Notes: generated from the sequence alone by a model not told the origin. Counted from the stretch's first letter, positions 1 through 7,940 are shown. The stretch: DNA of 64,000 bases from JAMXLO01 sp963776505 (GCA_963776505.1 CAVZNH010000027.1:1-64000); one strand, 5' to 3'. A program made the numbers and translations.

Positions 1-3
1 GCA

Positions 4-1623
4 ATGAGCGATGCGGCACTGTCGTCGGCACCTCTGAACTCCCGGTCCCGCGCCACGACAAATCCGTGGGTCGTCGCTGCTGTCGTCGTGGTGCCGACCT
101 TCATGGAGGTGCTCGACACCACGATCGCGGTCGTGGCGCTGCGCTATATCGCTGGCGGGCTCTCCGCCACGGTCGATGACGGTGAATGGGTCATCACCAG
201 CTACCTCGCCGCCAACGCGATCATCCTGCCCATCACCGGTTGGCTGATCGCGCATCTTGGGCGCCGCAACTATTTCCTGCTTTCAATCGCCGTTTTCACC
301 CTCGCGTCCGGACTGTGCGGTATGGCCACAAGTCTCGGCCAACTGATCCTGTTCCGCGTGCTCCAGGGTCTTGCCGGCGGTGGTCTTCAGCCGTCGAGCC
401 AGGGCGTGCTGCTGGACGCCTTCCCGGTCGAGCGGCAAGGCATGGCCATGACGCTGTTCGGCCTGGCCGCGCTCATCGCGCCCGTCGTCGGTCCCACTCT
501 CGGCGGCTGGATAACCGACAGCTACTCCTGGCGGTGGGTGTTCTGGATCAACGTCCCGGTCGGCCTCCTGGCCCTGGGGGCGTGTGCCATCACACTCCGG
601 GATCCCGAATACCTCACGGCACAGCGCATGGAATTACGGCGGCGACCGTTCAGCTTTGACGGCATCGGCCTGTCGCTGCTGGTCATCGTCATCGTCTGTT
701 GGGAGGTGGCGCTCAGCAAGGGCCAGGAATGGGACTGGCTGGGCGATCCGTTCTGGCGCGTGCAGACGTTGGCGATCCTGTTCGTCGTGGGCCTGGCCGG
801 GCTGATCTTCTGGGAACTGCGCCATCCGAGTCCGGTGGTGAATTTCCGGCCGTTGCGAGAACGGAACTTCGCCGCCTGCTGCGTCATCATCTTTTGCGCC
901 TTCGCGGTGCTGTATGCCGCCAGCACTTCGTTGCCTGCCTTGCTCCAGTCGCTGTTCGGCTACGATGCACTGAGCGCCGGACTGGTCATGTCGCCGGCCG
1001 GCTTCTTTGCCCTCGTTGCCATGCCGTTCGTGGGGCGCGCGCTCGGACGTGGAACCGATGCGCGGTGGATACTTGCCGCAGGTCTGTTGACCATGGCCGC
1101 CGGGAATTACTGGATGTCGCAGATGAACCTGGACATCAGTCCGGGACAGGCCGTCTGGCCGCGGGTGGTGCTGATCATCGGGCTTGCGATGTGCTTCGCC
1201 CCGGCAAACGTGGCGGCCTACCTTTATACACCGCTCGCGCTGCGCGGGGCGGCGGTTGGCCTGTTCAGTCTCCTGCGCAATGAGGGCGGCAGCGTAGGGA
1301 CCTCGATGGCGCAGACGATACAGGAGCGCCGCGACCAGTTCCACAGCCTCCGTCTTGGCGAATCGCTCGATCCCTTCAACGCGGCTGCGAATTCCTTCCT
1401 CCATCAGGCTGCCGGTCCGTTCCTGCAGCAGACCGGCGATCCGGTCGCGGCGCAGCAACTGGCCTTGCAGACGCTCGAGAACCTGCGCCAGCAACAGGCA
1501 TCGGCGCTCGCCTACTTCGACGTGTTTTGGGTGCTCGCCGTTGTCATGGTGGCACTTGTGTTCGTAGTGCTGCTGATGAAACGCTCCGTCGCAGAGAAAG
1601 GCGCTCGTATTGGGGGCGAGTAA
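4..1623 (+). CDS. emrB: DHA2-family MFS multidrug efflux permease (EmrB/QacA type)
   Basis: Inner-membrane H+ antiporter of the 14-helix DHA2 branch of the major facilitator superfamily; such pumps usually work with an HlyD/EmrA adaptor, which would lie upstream outside the window. The 539-residue length, the first helix with PTFMEVLDTTIAVVAL (about 31-46), the motif-A loop GWLIAHLGRR (79-88) and the motif-C segment GPTLGGW (163-169) identify the family. The ATG lies three bases inside the window edge, so its ribosome-binding site is not visible. It converges on the minus-strand gene ending at 1695. Substrate cannot be inferred. Confidence 0.9.
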   Translation: MSDAALSSAPLNSRSRATTNPWVVAAVVVVPTFMEVLDTTIAVVALRYIAGGLSATVDDGEWVITSYLAANAIILPITGWLIAHLGRRNYFLLSIAVFTLASGLCGMATSLGQLILFRVLQGLAGGGLQPSSQGVLLDAFPVERQGMAMTLFGLAALIAPVVGPTLGGWITDSYSWRWVFWINVPVGLLALGACAITLRDPEYLTAQRMELRRRPFSFDGIGLSLLVIVIVCWEVALSKGQEWDWLGDPFWRVQTLAILFVVGLAGLIFWELRHPSPVVNFRPLRERNFAACCVIIFCAFAVLYAASTSLPALLQSLFGYDALSAGLVMSPAGFFALVAMPFVGRALGRGTDARWILAAGLLTMAAGNYWMSQMNLDISPGQAVWPRVVLIIGLAMCFAPANVAAYLYTPLALRGAAVGLFSLLRNEGGSVGTSMAQTIQERRDQFHSLRLGESLDPFNAAANSFLHQAAGPFLQQTGDPVAAQQLALQTLENLRQQQASALAYFDVFWVLAVVMVALVFVVLLMKRSVAEKGARIGGE

Positions 1624-1694
1624 GGCGAGCACACGCCGCTCTCCGTGTTTTTGCAGCTGGCCGTTGCAGACTTTCTTGAGTTTCGAACGACCTT

Positions 1695-2234
1695 CTATTG
1701 GCCGGCTATCGAGACAACGCCGGATGCCGCAGGGCTGAGGCTTGAAACCCACCCGGCCGCACTTTTGGCTCGGTTGCGTTCGGGTGGCGGATTGAAGATG
1801 GCCGTGTCCTTCACCTGCTTCCAGGCATCGCTTACGACTTCATAGAGCTTGGCCACGCGGATAAGAACTGGCGCATCCGGTTTATGGAACTCGAACACCT
1901 GTCCCTGCGCGTCCGGTTCCAAATGCACGCCGACCGCCAACGTGGCAGTGTGCGCAAGTAGATTCCGATACCACTCCGTGAAATGTTTAACCTGATAGGT
2001 ATGCAACACGTTGTTGAACAGTGACGTTGCTAGCACGTCCAGTCTGGTGTCCCCGTTGGTCCCCGATTTGACACCATTGCCAATGGCATCTGTCGCGCAG
2101 AGCAACAGAAGCGTGGCCGGATACCCCAGCATGGACCCGTCAGGCTTCATGGTGTCGATACAAATCTTCGCAGCTCGCAAGTATTCGTCGATGACACCAA
2201 TCGCCTGCTCGCGACGGGATTTCACGTTTGCCAT
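1695..2234 (-). CDS. hypothetical protein, 179 aa
   Basis: Unrecognised cytoplasmic protein with no signal peptide or membrane helix. It starts MANVKSRREQAIGVIDEYL and has a mainly helical middle and a polar C-terminus. The ATG at 2234 is preferred over an upstream in-frame start because GGAG sits about eight bases before it (gtggagtaggtgtt then ATG). It converges on the efflux gene and is 122 bp downstream of the next minus-strand gene. Base composition is slightly less GC-rich than its neighbours, consistent with an accessory region around the IS element. No function is assigned. Confidence 0.6.
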   Translation of the reverse strand: MANVKSRREQAIGVIDEYLRAAKICIDTMKPDGSMLGYPATLLLLCATDAIGNGVKSGTNGDTRLDVLATSLFNNVLHTYQVKHFTEWYRNLLAHTATLAVGVHLEPDAQGQVFEFHKPDAPVLIRVAKLYEVVSDAWKQVKDTAIFNPPPERNRAKSAAGWVSSLSPAASGVVSIAGQ

Positions 2235-2356
2235 AACACCTACTCCACAATTTCGCCCTCTCTCGCCAACGAGACGGTCAACAAGGCCGGCGCCGAACGT
2301 GACGAGCATAGCGCACATTGCGGCCGGCGCGCGTCATTAGGAAGCCGCTTCAGCAA

Positions 2357-2800
2357 TCACCTGTCGGGGTTGGCACCCCTACGCTGAACGGCCGTCGCAC
2401 CGGGGTGGTCGCTGCACCAATCCCAAACTCTTTGCGCTCTGACTGAGGCCATGGTTTCACCCGTGGGCCGGCCTCCTTCCTGGGCCATTAAGGCCAGCAT
2501 GTAGGGACACGAACCCTCAGGTCCTGCTTTCTTGGCCTGTGCTTCCTGACGGGCTGCTTCGGCTTCCTCCGCCGCTTGCTCGGCTGACCACCGCTGCTTT
2601 TCGGCTGCCCTGGCTGGGCTGTCTTCGTTTTCCTGACCAAATTTCGCTAGGCGGGTGGATACGTCACGTTCACTGGCTATGTTGTAGGCCGACATCAATG
2701 GTGCTCCAGGATGCGCGGTACACCACGCATCAGCCCCTGACCTCGCTTGATCAGCCATCATGTTCAATCGCGGCACCTCCGGCGCGCCAGCGCCATGCAT
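2357..2800 (-). CDS. hypothetical protein with two WC-x2-HPGA motifs; 5' side next to the IS insertion
   Basis: Unrecognised protein. Two copies of a short motif are visible, DAWCTAHPGAP near the N-terminus and WDWCSDHPGAT near the C-terminus, separated by an Ala/Glu-rich helical segment (AAEEAEAARQEAQAKKA) and a GSCPYMLALMAQEG stretch. The open frame continues upstream to 2977, but everything beyond 2856 is IS630 DNA, so the start lies in host DNA: ATG 2800, or ATG 2761/2758, which has a distant GGAGG. With the element removed, this gene would follow the secreted-protein gene at 3993-4473 on the same strand, suggesting a former operon. Start uncertain. Confidence 0.5.
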   Translation of the reverse strand: MHGAGAPEVPRLNMMADQARSGADAWCTAHPGAPLMSAYNIASERDVSTRLAKFGQENEDSPARAAEKQRWSAEQAAEEAEAARQEAQAKKAGPEGSCPYMLALMAQEGGRPTGETMASVRAQRVWDWCSDHPGATAVQRRGANPDR

Positions 2801-2856
2801 GGTTGCGCGCGAATCCGGGTCTTCCTTGTCATCGTCCTCGACTATGCTCCACGCTA

Positions 2857-2872
2857 GTGCACTGACGCATTC
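2857..2872 (+). repeat. left terminal inverted repeat of the IS630 element
   Basis: GTGCACTGACGCATTC, directly after the TA at 2855-2856. It matches the complement of 3978-3993 at 14 of 16 positions. Confidence 0.85.
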
Positions 2873-2913
2873 TGCTGATTCACAGTCGGAGAGCGGCGTG
2901 CGAATCTGTGTAG

Positions 2914-3983
2914 ATGGCACAGACAGTATGCGTGTTGTTGAGTACGTCGGACAGAAGCCGGCTTGAGGCGATCGCATCGGATCGCAACCGGCCGCGCAAG
3001 TATATTGAACGGGCCCTGGTAGTGCTTGCTTCGGTGGAGCGCCGACCGGTGCGACGCGTGGCGACAGAAGTCGCCGTGAGTCGCCCGATGGTTTGGCGCT
3101 GGCAGCAGCGTTTCGCCGAGGAGGGGCCAGATGGGTTGCTGCGCGACAAGACGCGCAAGCCCGGTAAGCCTCCGATCCTGGCCGGGACAGTGGCGCGTGT
3201 GGTGGCGCTGACCTGTGGCGATCCGCCGGCTGGTGTCACGCACTGGACGGGTCGGGCGATGGCCAAGGTTGCCGGCATCTCGCTGCGCTCGGTGCAACGG
3301 ATCTGGGATGCCCACCAACTCCAACCACACGGGTACGCAGCTTCAAGCGCTCTCGCGATCCACGGTTTGCCGAGAAGATGGCCGATGTCGTCGGCCTCTA
3401 CCTCGATCCGCCTGCCCACGCGGTGGTGCTGTCGATCGACGAGAAGAGCCAGATCCAAGCGCTCGACCGCACGCAGCCGGGGCTGCCGCTCAAGCCCGGT
3501 CGCTGCGGCACCATGACACATGACTACAAGCGCCATGGCACGACGACGCTGTTCGCGGCACTGAATGTGCTGGAAGGCACCGTGATCGGCCGCTGCATGC
3601 AGCGCCACCGGCATGAGGAGTTCATCCGCTTTCTCAATACCGTCGAGCGGGCGGTGCCAGCCGGCAGGATCATCGAGGCTGTCGTCGACAACTACGCCAC
3701 CCACAAGCATCCGAAAGTGAAGGCCTGGCTCGCGCGGCATCCGCGCTGGACGTTCCACTTCACGCCGACATCTGGCTCCTGGCTGAATGCGGTAGAGACG
3801 TTCTTCTCTGCCCTCACGCGCCAGCGCATACGGCGCGGCAGCTTCCACTCCATCGTCAGCCTGCAAGCCGCAATCAACTGCTATCTCAACGAGCGCAACG
3901 CACAGCCAAGGCCCTTCATCTGGACCGCGTCCGCCGCCTCCATCCTCGCCAAGCTTGCAAGGCTGCCTGTAGCGTCCGAATGA
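2914..3983 (+). pseudogene. IS630-family transposase, frameshifted
   Basis: DDE transposase of the IS630 family. The N-terminal half (from ATG 2914) carries the helix-turn-helix region; the C-terminal half (in frame from about 3330) has the catalytic core, with SIDEKSQIQALDR (first Asp), VVDNYATHKH (second Asp) and TPTSGSWLNAVETFF (Glu). The two halves are in different frames. Translation through LQPH continues as RVRSFKRSRDPRFAEK only if one base is added near 3330/3331, so a one-base deletion is the likely lesion. No slippery heptamer for programmed -1 frameshifting is visible there. Probably inactive unless the indel is a sequencing error. Confidence 0.85.
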
Positions 3984-3993
3984 GTCAGAGCAC
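3978..3993 (-). repeat. right terminal inverted repeat of the IS630 element
   Basis: Reads GTGCTCTGACTCATTC on the minus strand, 14 of 16 identical to the left end, and is followed outward by TA at 3994-3995. Confidence 0.85.
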
Positions 3994-4473
3994 TAGGATG
4001 AAACGGATGACCAGTGCTGCTTTGCGGCCCCCGCTGGCGTAATCTCGGCACGTAAGCTACCCACTTGAGGCAACATGTCTGTGTAAGTTTTGTAATGCGC
4101 GATCCTCGCAGCTTGCCTGCGCGCCGCCTCGTCCTTTTGGGCGGTCGCCTGCTCTGTCTGGCGTGCAGCCGCCCGGAGGTGAGTCGCCACTATGTCATCT
4201 AACGTCTCGTCCGGTAGTTGCTGGCACTCCTGCTGGAGCTGCAGGGTTAACATTGTCCAGGTACAGACTTGGCACCGATGTGGCCGAAGGCCCCTGCCCA
4301 GCAATCGCGCCCCAACCCGTTGCCGCGAGCGGCTCAATAATCCGCTTGGCCTCGTCCATGCCATCGGGGTCCTGGAGCACGTTCGCTCGCACGTAATCGT
4401 GGCAAGACATCGCCTGGGCTCGACCCGCTCCGAGCATCAAGAAAACCAGGACGAAGAAGGTCACTAATCGCAT
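3993..4473 (-). pseudogene. small secreted protein, frameshifted, with two Cys
   Basis: A signal peptide is clear: MRLVTFFVLVFLMLGAGRAQA, with cleavage expected after AQA, then MSCHDYVRANVLQDPDGMDE. The frame ends after PAAPAGVPATTGRDVR, but the neighbouring frame continues plausibly as TMLTLQLQQECQQLPDETLDD followed by an Ala/Gln-rich helix, so a single-base indel near 4255 is inferred. The composite would be about 160 residues with an HdeA-like layout (two Cys about 50 residues apart), a weak resemblance only. The stop codon TAG at 3993 overlaps the IS630 boundary. Function unknown; probably periplasmic. Confidence 0.5.
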
Positions 4474-5050
4474 GACACGTTTCCGATTCCAGCGAATCTG
4501 TATGGCCGCCCAATGCGCGCGCCGCCGAACGCCGGGGTCGCGCATTCCACGCCACGCGCCGCTCAGCTCGCGCCATCGATGGCGATGACGGTGTACTGGC
4601 TCCGGCGCCAGTTCCCACGCCAACAATTTTAGCGCGTGCGACGACTTCGGCATAACGGGTCTGCCGGCGGACCGCTGACGATGCTCTCGCGGCCCGCTTT
4701 GAGAGTCGCTGACAGGAGAACAAATGTTCGTAGTTGATTGTTGTCTGCAACGGCTTCGGGGAGAAACGAGGCTCCTCCCGAGATCGCCCACCTCAAGCGC
4801 CGCACTGTGCGACGAGTGCCGGGCAACCGCCGCGGAAAAGGTCAGCAATGAGCTCGAGCCGCACTCCGCACTTAGGTGCAGTCGCTTGAATCCCTGCTCG
4901 GATTGACCGACTATGGAGCGGCATTCGAGCTTCTGGCTTGGCACCACCCCCATCAGGTGCGACCCACCAAACCGCCGGAATAATGTGTTCGAACACAGGC
5001 GTTACGCTTCTGTCGTCCGAAGATGCAATTAGGAACAAATTCCTTGACAC
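4474..5050. other. intergenic region without a convincing gene
   Basis: About 580 bp between the divergent secreted-protein gene and the gene at 5081. Open frames here have no ribosome-binding site and arginine-rich, low-complexity translations. The only structure noted is a 14-bp perfect palindrome at 4984-4997 and, at the right edge, a TTGACA hexamer (5044-5049). Confidence 0.5.
4984..4997. promoter_or_regulatory. perfect 14-bp palindrome, candidate operator
   Basis: TGTGTTCGAACACA is its own reverse complement. It lies about 85 bp upstream of the gene at 5081 and contains GTTC/GAAC half-sites. A dimeric regulator site is possible; no regulator is identified. Confidence 0.35.
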
Positions 5051-5063
5051 AGACCGCCGGTCT
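5051..5063. promoter_or_regulatory. short inverted repeat in the promoter of the 5081 gene
   Basis: AGACCG-C-CGGTCT, a perfect 6-bp inverted repeat around one base, lying between TTGACA (5044-5049) and the LexA-like site (5066-5080). Confidence 0.35.
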
Positions 5064-5065
5064 AT

Positions 5066-5080
5066 GTTCCTTGTTTGTTC
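5066..5080 (+). promoter_or_regulatory. putative LexA (SOS) box, GTTC-N7-GTTC
   Basis: GTTCCTTGTTTGTTC is an exact match to the alphaproteobacterial LexA consensus GTTC-N7-GTTC. It ends one base before the ATG at 5081 and lies downstream of a TTGACA hexamer (5044-5049), where repressor binding would block transcription. A site of the same form precedes uvrA (58628-58642), supporting a functional LexA regulon in this organism. Confidence 0.6.
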
Positions 5081-5716
5081 ATGTCCGCCACTGAGGCCAC
5101 CACCGCCGACCCCAAACCCAGCCGTGCCAGCCGGCTCATCGGCCTCGTCCGCCAGCTCATCGACTACGGCAGGCAGCTCGCCGCCACGCTCCGCAACAAC
5201 CAGCACCCGTTCAGCGCCAGCGACATCGCTTTGATCCTCGCGCGCATCACCCGCGGCCTCCTCCGTGCCGAGGCGCTCGAGGCCAGGATCATCCGCACAG
5301 CCGCCAAGCTGGACGCCGAGCCCGCGCCGCCACGCGCTCCCTCCCACCGCCGATCGCCACCCGCCAGAGCCGCCGCCCGGCCCACCGAAGCCGCCACCTC
5401 GGCCCTTGTCCCCGCCCCCGGACTTGATCCGGGGGTCGACCCGGCGATACCCACGCCCGAGCAGATCGCCGCCGAGGTCCGCCGTCGCCCGATCGGCGCC
5501 GTCATCGCCGACATCTGCCGCGACCTCGGCATCATGCCGAACCATCCGTTGTGGCGGGAGCTGAGCCATCTCATCATTCGCTACGACGGCAACCTGGCCA
5601 ACTTGGTGAAGGACATCATCGATCGGGCATTTCAACGCGCCGCCTCATCCTGGCCTCTCGCCTGGCCCGCGCCGTCCCTGCAATCACCCGCCCCAGCCGG
5701 CACCGGCCCGCCCTGA
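5081..5716 (+). CDS. hypothetical protein of an Acetobacteraceae-type family, possibly SOS-regulated
   Basis: Protein of 211 residues with an N-terminal helical part (SRLIGLVRQLIDYGRQLAAT, then HPFSASDIALILARITRGLL), a Pro/Ala-rich linker (about 90-130) and a conserved-looking C-terminal block (RRRPIGAVIADICRDLGIMP, HPLWRELSHLIIRYDGNLA). I associate this architecture with proteins of unknown function in Acetobacteraceae; that is recollection, not a search. The ATG at 5081 directly abuts the LexA-like box, with no Shine-Dalgarno sequence between, so translation may be leaderless; a TTG at 5075 is the alternative. No catalytic motif is seen. Confidence 0.7.
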   Translation: MSATEATTADPKPSRASRLIGLVRQLIDYGRQLAATLRNNQHPFSASDIALILARITRGLLRAEALEARIIRTAAKLDAEPAPPRAPSHRRSPPARAAARPTEAATSALVPAPGLDPGVDPAIPTPEQIAAEVRRRPIGAVIADICRDLGIMPNHPLWRELSHLIIRYDGNLANLVKDIIDRAFQRAASSWPLAWPAPSLQSPAPAGTGPP

Positions 5717-5770
5717 TCCCGGCGTTCAAACCCGCGGGCGCGGCGTCGCAGCCGCTCAACACGGCCTGGA

Positions 5771-6788
5771 CTACAACGCGATGTCCGTTCCGAGGTGGAA
5801 CAGACAATCGCCCCGCACCGTGCGCCCAGGAATCCGCTTGCACAGCACGAACCCGTCGTGCGCGAAATGTGCGGTGACCGGCTCCGCCCACGGCGTCTCC
5901 GGCAGATGGATGCGTGCCGCCGGCTGCCCCGCGCGCACCATCTCGCCCAACTCCACGAGCGGTTCGAACAGCCCCTGCTCAGGCGCATAAACGAAGTAAT
6001 CGGAACCACCGACCTCCAGAAACCGCGTCGGCCCATCGGGTGCGATGCGATCCGCGCCGGGCAGAATGCCAAGATGCACCAGCACATTGACCACACCGCG
6101 CTCGACCATGCGCAGCGCCGAGCGCGTGACGTGGCCGGACCCGCCGGCCTCGGTGCCGAGGCAGACGATACCATGACGCGCGGCACCACCGGACAGCGTC
6201 TTCGCGCCGCCCTGATTGGTCTCCGCCACATACGCGATCGGCGAGCCGAACGCCTTCAGCGCCGCGACCCCCTCCGCCGTGCTGCCGTCGCGCTGCCAGC
6301 CTCCGAACAGCGCCGACGGCACATACATCAGCGACGACCCGCCGGAGTGAAGGTCGCACACCAGGTCGGCCATTGGCACCAGTTCATGTTCGATGTGATA
6401 GGCAATCTGCTCCGTGATCGTCCCATCCGGATCACCCGGGAATAGCCGGTTCAAATTGCCCTCGTCGATCGGCGACGTGCGCCGCCCCGCCATCGCGGCC
6501 GGGAAGTTTGCGGCCGGCAGGATGATCACGCGACCACGTATGCGCGCCGGGTCCAGTGACTTCACGAGATTGCACAGCGCAACCTGGCCCTCGGTACTCG
6601 TCACCGTGCGTGCCGGACACCAACAGCGCGGTCGGGCCGGTGCCGTTCTTCAGCACCACGATCGGGATCGGAATGAAGCCGTACGCCGAGCTGTGCACCG
6701 AGTGGAACAGCCGCAGAAATCCGTGCTGGCGGCCATTCCTGTCGAAGTCCACGTCCGCGACGATACGGCTTCTGCTGGTGCCTGCCAT
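5771..6788 (-). pseudogene. succinylglutamate desuccinylase/aspartoacylase-family metallohydrolase (DoeB-like), frameshifted
   Basis: Zinc-dependent M14-like deacylase family. The gene starts at ATG 6788 after an AGGGAG ribosome-binding site with MAGTSRSRIVADVDFD. The zinc motif GTHGDEY (His and Glu ligands) falls at about residue 60. The frame is then lost and resumes as EGQVALCNLVKSL only if one extra base near 6595 is removed. The rest is intact to 5771, with DLHSGG supplying the third zinc ligand and the blocks ANFPAAMAGRRTSP and GNLNRLFPG. These blocks resemble DoeB (N-acetyl-diaminobutyrate deacetylase), but no other ectoine genes are nearby, so the substrate is open. Confidence 0.8.
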
Positions 6789-6835
6789 TGCCCGCTCCCT
6801 GTCCGAGGGCCACGATAAGAGCCGGAGGGCGCAGG

Positions 6836-7267
6836 ATGAAAGACCTCGAGATCGTATTCGACCCGTTGCCGCCCGCCTCATTGCGCGAATTCATCACCTA
6901 CCGCCTGGGCATGTTCAATGTCGCGCGCACCGGCTTCGATGAATGGCATCCGATCGGCTTCTTCCTCAAGAGCGCGCAGGGCGAATGGTTGGGCGGCCTG
7001 CTCGGCGACACCTGGGGCGGCTGGATGAATGTCCGCTTCGTCTGGCTGGCCGAAGTGGTGCGCGGTCAGCGCTACGGCACGCGGCTGATGGACGCAGCCG
7101 AGGCATACGCGGCGAGCCGCGGCTGTTTCGCTGCCACGCTCGATACCCACAGCTACGAGGCGCTCGGGTTCTATCAGAAGCGCGGCTACGAAGTGTTTGG
7201 CCAGCTCGAGGACTGCCCGCCCGGTCACACGAAATATTACCTGCGCAAGCGGCTTGCCCAGTCCTGA
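6836..7267 (+). CDS. GNAT-family N-acetyltransferase
   Basis: Acetyl-CoA-dependent acyltransferase of 143 residues. ATG 6836 is chosen because GGAGG lies eight bases upstream; a further in-frame ATG at 6788 lacks this. The acetyl-CoA pyrophosphate loop is visible as VRGQRYGTRLMDAAEAYA, followed by the core strand and helix GCFAATLDTHSYEALGFYQK and the end RGYEVFGQLEDCPPGH. The GFYQKRGY segment is typical of the family C-terminus. It is divergent from the DoeB-like gene, sharing a 47-bp intergenic region. Substrate unknown. Confidence 0.85.
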   Translation: MKDLEIVFDPLPPASLREFITYRLGMFNVARTGFDEWHPIGFFLKSAQGEWLGGLLGDTWGGWMNVRFVWLAEVVRGQRYGTRLMDAAEAYAASRGCFAATLDTHSYEALGFYQKRGYEVFGQLEDCPPGHTKYYLRKRLAQS

Positions 7268-7318
7268 CTTGCGAAACCCGGTGCGCCAGTACATAGTCCT
7301 GGGCATCCGCAACAAACT

Positions 7319-7334
7319 GAAAGGAGGTGATCCA
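7319..7334 (+). promoter_or_regulatory. extended Shine-Dalgarno, near-complete complement of the 16S rRNA 3' end
   Basis: GAAAGGAGGTGATCCA, plus the G of the following GTG, is 17 bases exactly complementary to the 16S 3' end as known in alphaproteobacteria (CTGGATCACCTCCTTTC). The AGGAGG core is seven bases from the GTG at 7335, an optimal distance. Confidence 0.75.
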
Positions 7335-7403
7335 GTGTCTCATTGTCTCTTCGTGGCGCCGTTTGCCGTGGCCTGGATCTCCGACGCTCGCGTCGACGTC
7401 TAG
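7335..7403 (+). CDS. 22-aa peptide gene with an extreme ribosome-binding site
   Basis: GTG-initiated frame of 22 codons ending in TAG at 7401-7403. The peptide is MSHCLFVAPFAVAWISDARVDV, with one Cys and a hydrophobic middle. It is supported by the perfect 17-nt complement to the 16S 3' end directly in front and by a strong intrinsic terminator 35 bp after the stop, which together form a compact transcription unit of its own. I do not recognise it. It could be a small functional protein, a leader peptide, or an RNA element whose translation matters more than its product. The open frame extends further upstream, but the Shine-Dalgarno placement decides the GTG. Confidence 0.6.
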   Translation: MSHCLFVAPFAVAWISDARVDV

Positions 7404-7437
7404 CCGCACTAGGGCAACGACGCCCGCAGACAATGCC

Positions 7438-7469
7438 GAAGGCTCCGGGGGGCAACCTCCGGAGCCTTC
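7438..7469 (+). terminator. intrinsic terminator hairpin after the 22-aa gene
   Basis: Arms gaaggctccgg (7438-7448) and ccggagccttc (7459-7469) pair over 11 bp around a G/C-rich loop. The tail ctcattt has a modest T content. It could also serve the minus-strand MaoC gene ending at 7488. Confidence 0.7.
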
Positions 7470-7487
7470 CTCATTTCGGCTATCTGT

Positions 7488-7940
7488 TCACTGCGGCCGG
7501 CGCTTCATGAAGGCTGCGCGCAGGCAGGTGGCGACCATCTCGCCACGCTGGTTGAACGCCTGATGCTCGAACTCAACCACACCGGCCTCGGGTCGCGACT
7601 TCGACGCGCGCAGCGAGCGCACGATCGAGCGGGCGCGAATCGTGTCGCCGTGGAACACCGGCTTGGGGAATTCCACCTTGTTCATGCCGAGATTGGCGAT
7701 GGTGGTGCCCAGCGTGGTGTCGCCGACGCTCATGCCGATCATCAGCCCGAGCGTGAACAGCGAATTGACGATGCGCTGGCCGAATTCGGTGGTCTTGGCG
7801 AACTCCTCGTCCAGATGCAGCGGCTGCGGGTTCAGCGTGAGCGTGCTGAACAGCACGTTGTCCATCTCCGTGACGGTGCGGCTGAGCGCGTGCTCGAAGG
7901 TCTGGCCTTCGTGGAAATCCTCGAAATACAGGCCGGCCAT
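7488..7940 (-). CDS. MaoC-family (hotdog) dehydratase/enoyl-CoA hydratase-like protein
   Basis: Single-hotdog acyl-CoA hydratase of 150 residues, the usual MaoC length. The hydratase segment NPQPLHLDEEFAKTTEFG (about 37-54) carries the Asn/His positions expected at the active site, followed by the central helix GQRIVNSLFTLGLMIGMS and the strand NKVEFPKPVFHGDTI. Relatives include mesaconyl-CoA or beta-methylmalyl-CoA dehydratases, but the exact substrate cannot be read. It lies 15 bp downstream of the DUF1491 gene on the same strand, so the two are probably cotranscribed. Confidence 0.85.
   Translation of the reverse strand: MAGLYFEDFHEGQTFEHALSRTVTEMDNVLFSTLTLNPQPLHLDEEFAKTTEFGQRIVNSLFTLGLMIGMSVGDTTLGTTIANLGMNKVEFPKPVFHGDTIRARSIVRSLRASKSRPEAGVVEFEHQAFNQRGEMVATCLRAAFMKRRPQ

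Larger units (their letters stand above)
2857..3993 (+). mobile_element. IS630-family insertion sequence, 1137 bp, flanked by TA
   Basis: Both boundaries can be read directly. The left end is GTGCACTGACGCATTC at 2857-2872; the right end, on the complementary strand, is GTGCTCTGACTCATTC (3978-3993), matching at 14 of 16 positions. Each end is bordered by TA (2855-2856 and 3994-3995), as expected for IS630/Tc1-type insertion with TA target duplication. The element carries one transposase, split by a single-base deletion. It lies at the junction between the secreted-protein gene and the WC-x2-HPGA gene, both on the minus strand. The upstream gene's TAG stop would be the same with or without the element. 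Confidence 0.88.

Noticed and set aside
3320..3340. Programmed -1 frameshift in the IS630 transposase
   Set aside because: No slippery heptamer or downstream structure is visible; a one-base deletion is simpler.
5771..6604. Independent short aspartoacylase-like gene starting at GTG 6604
   Set aside because: The missing N-terminal zinc motif lies directly upstream in another frame with its own ribosome-binding site at 6788, so it is one broken gene.
7319..7335. Fragment of a 16S rRNA gene on the minus strand
   Set aside because: Only 17 nt match and no neighbouring rRNA sequence; position seven bases before a start codon is explained by an extended Shine-Dalgarno.
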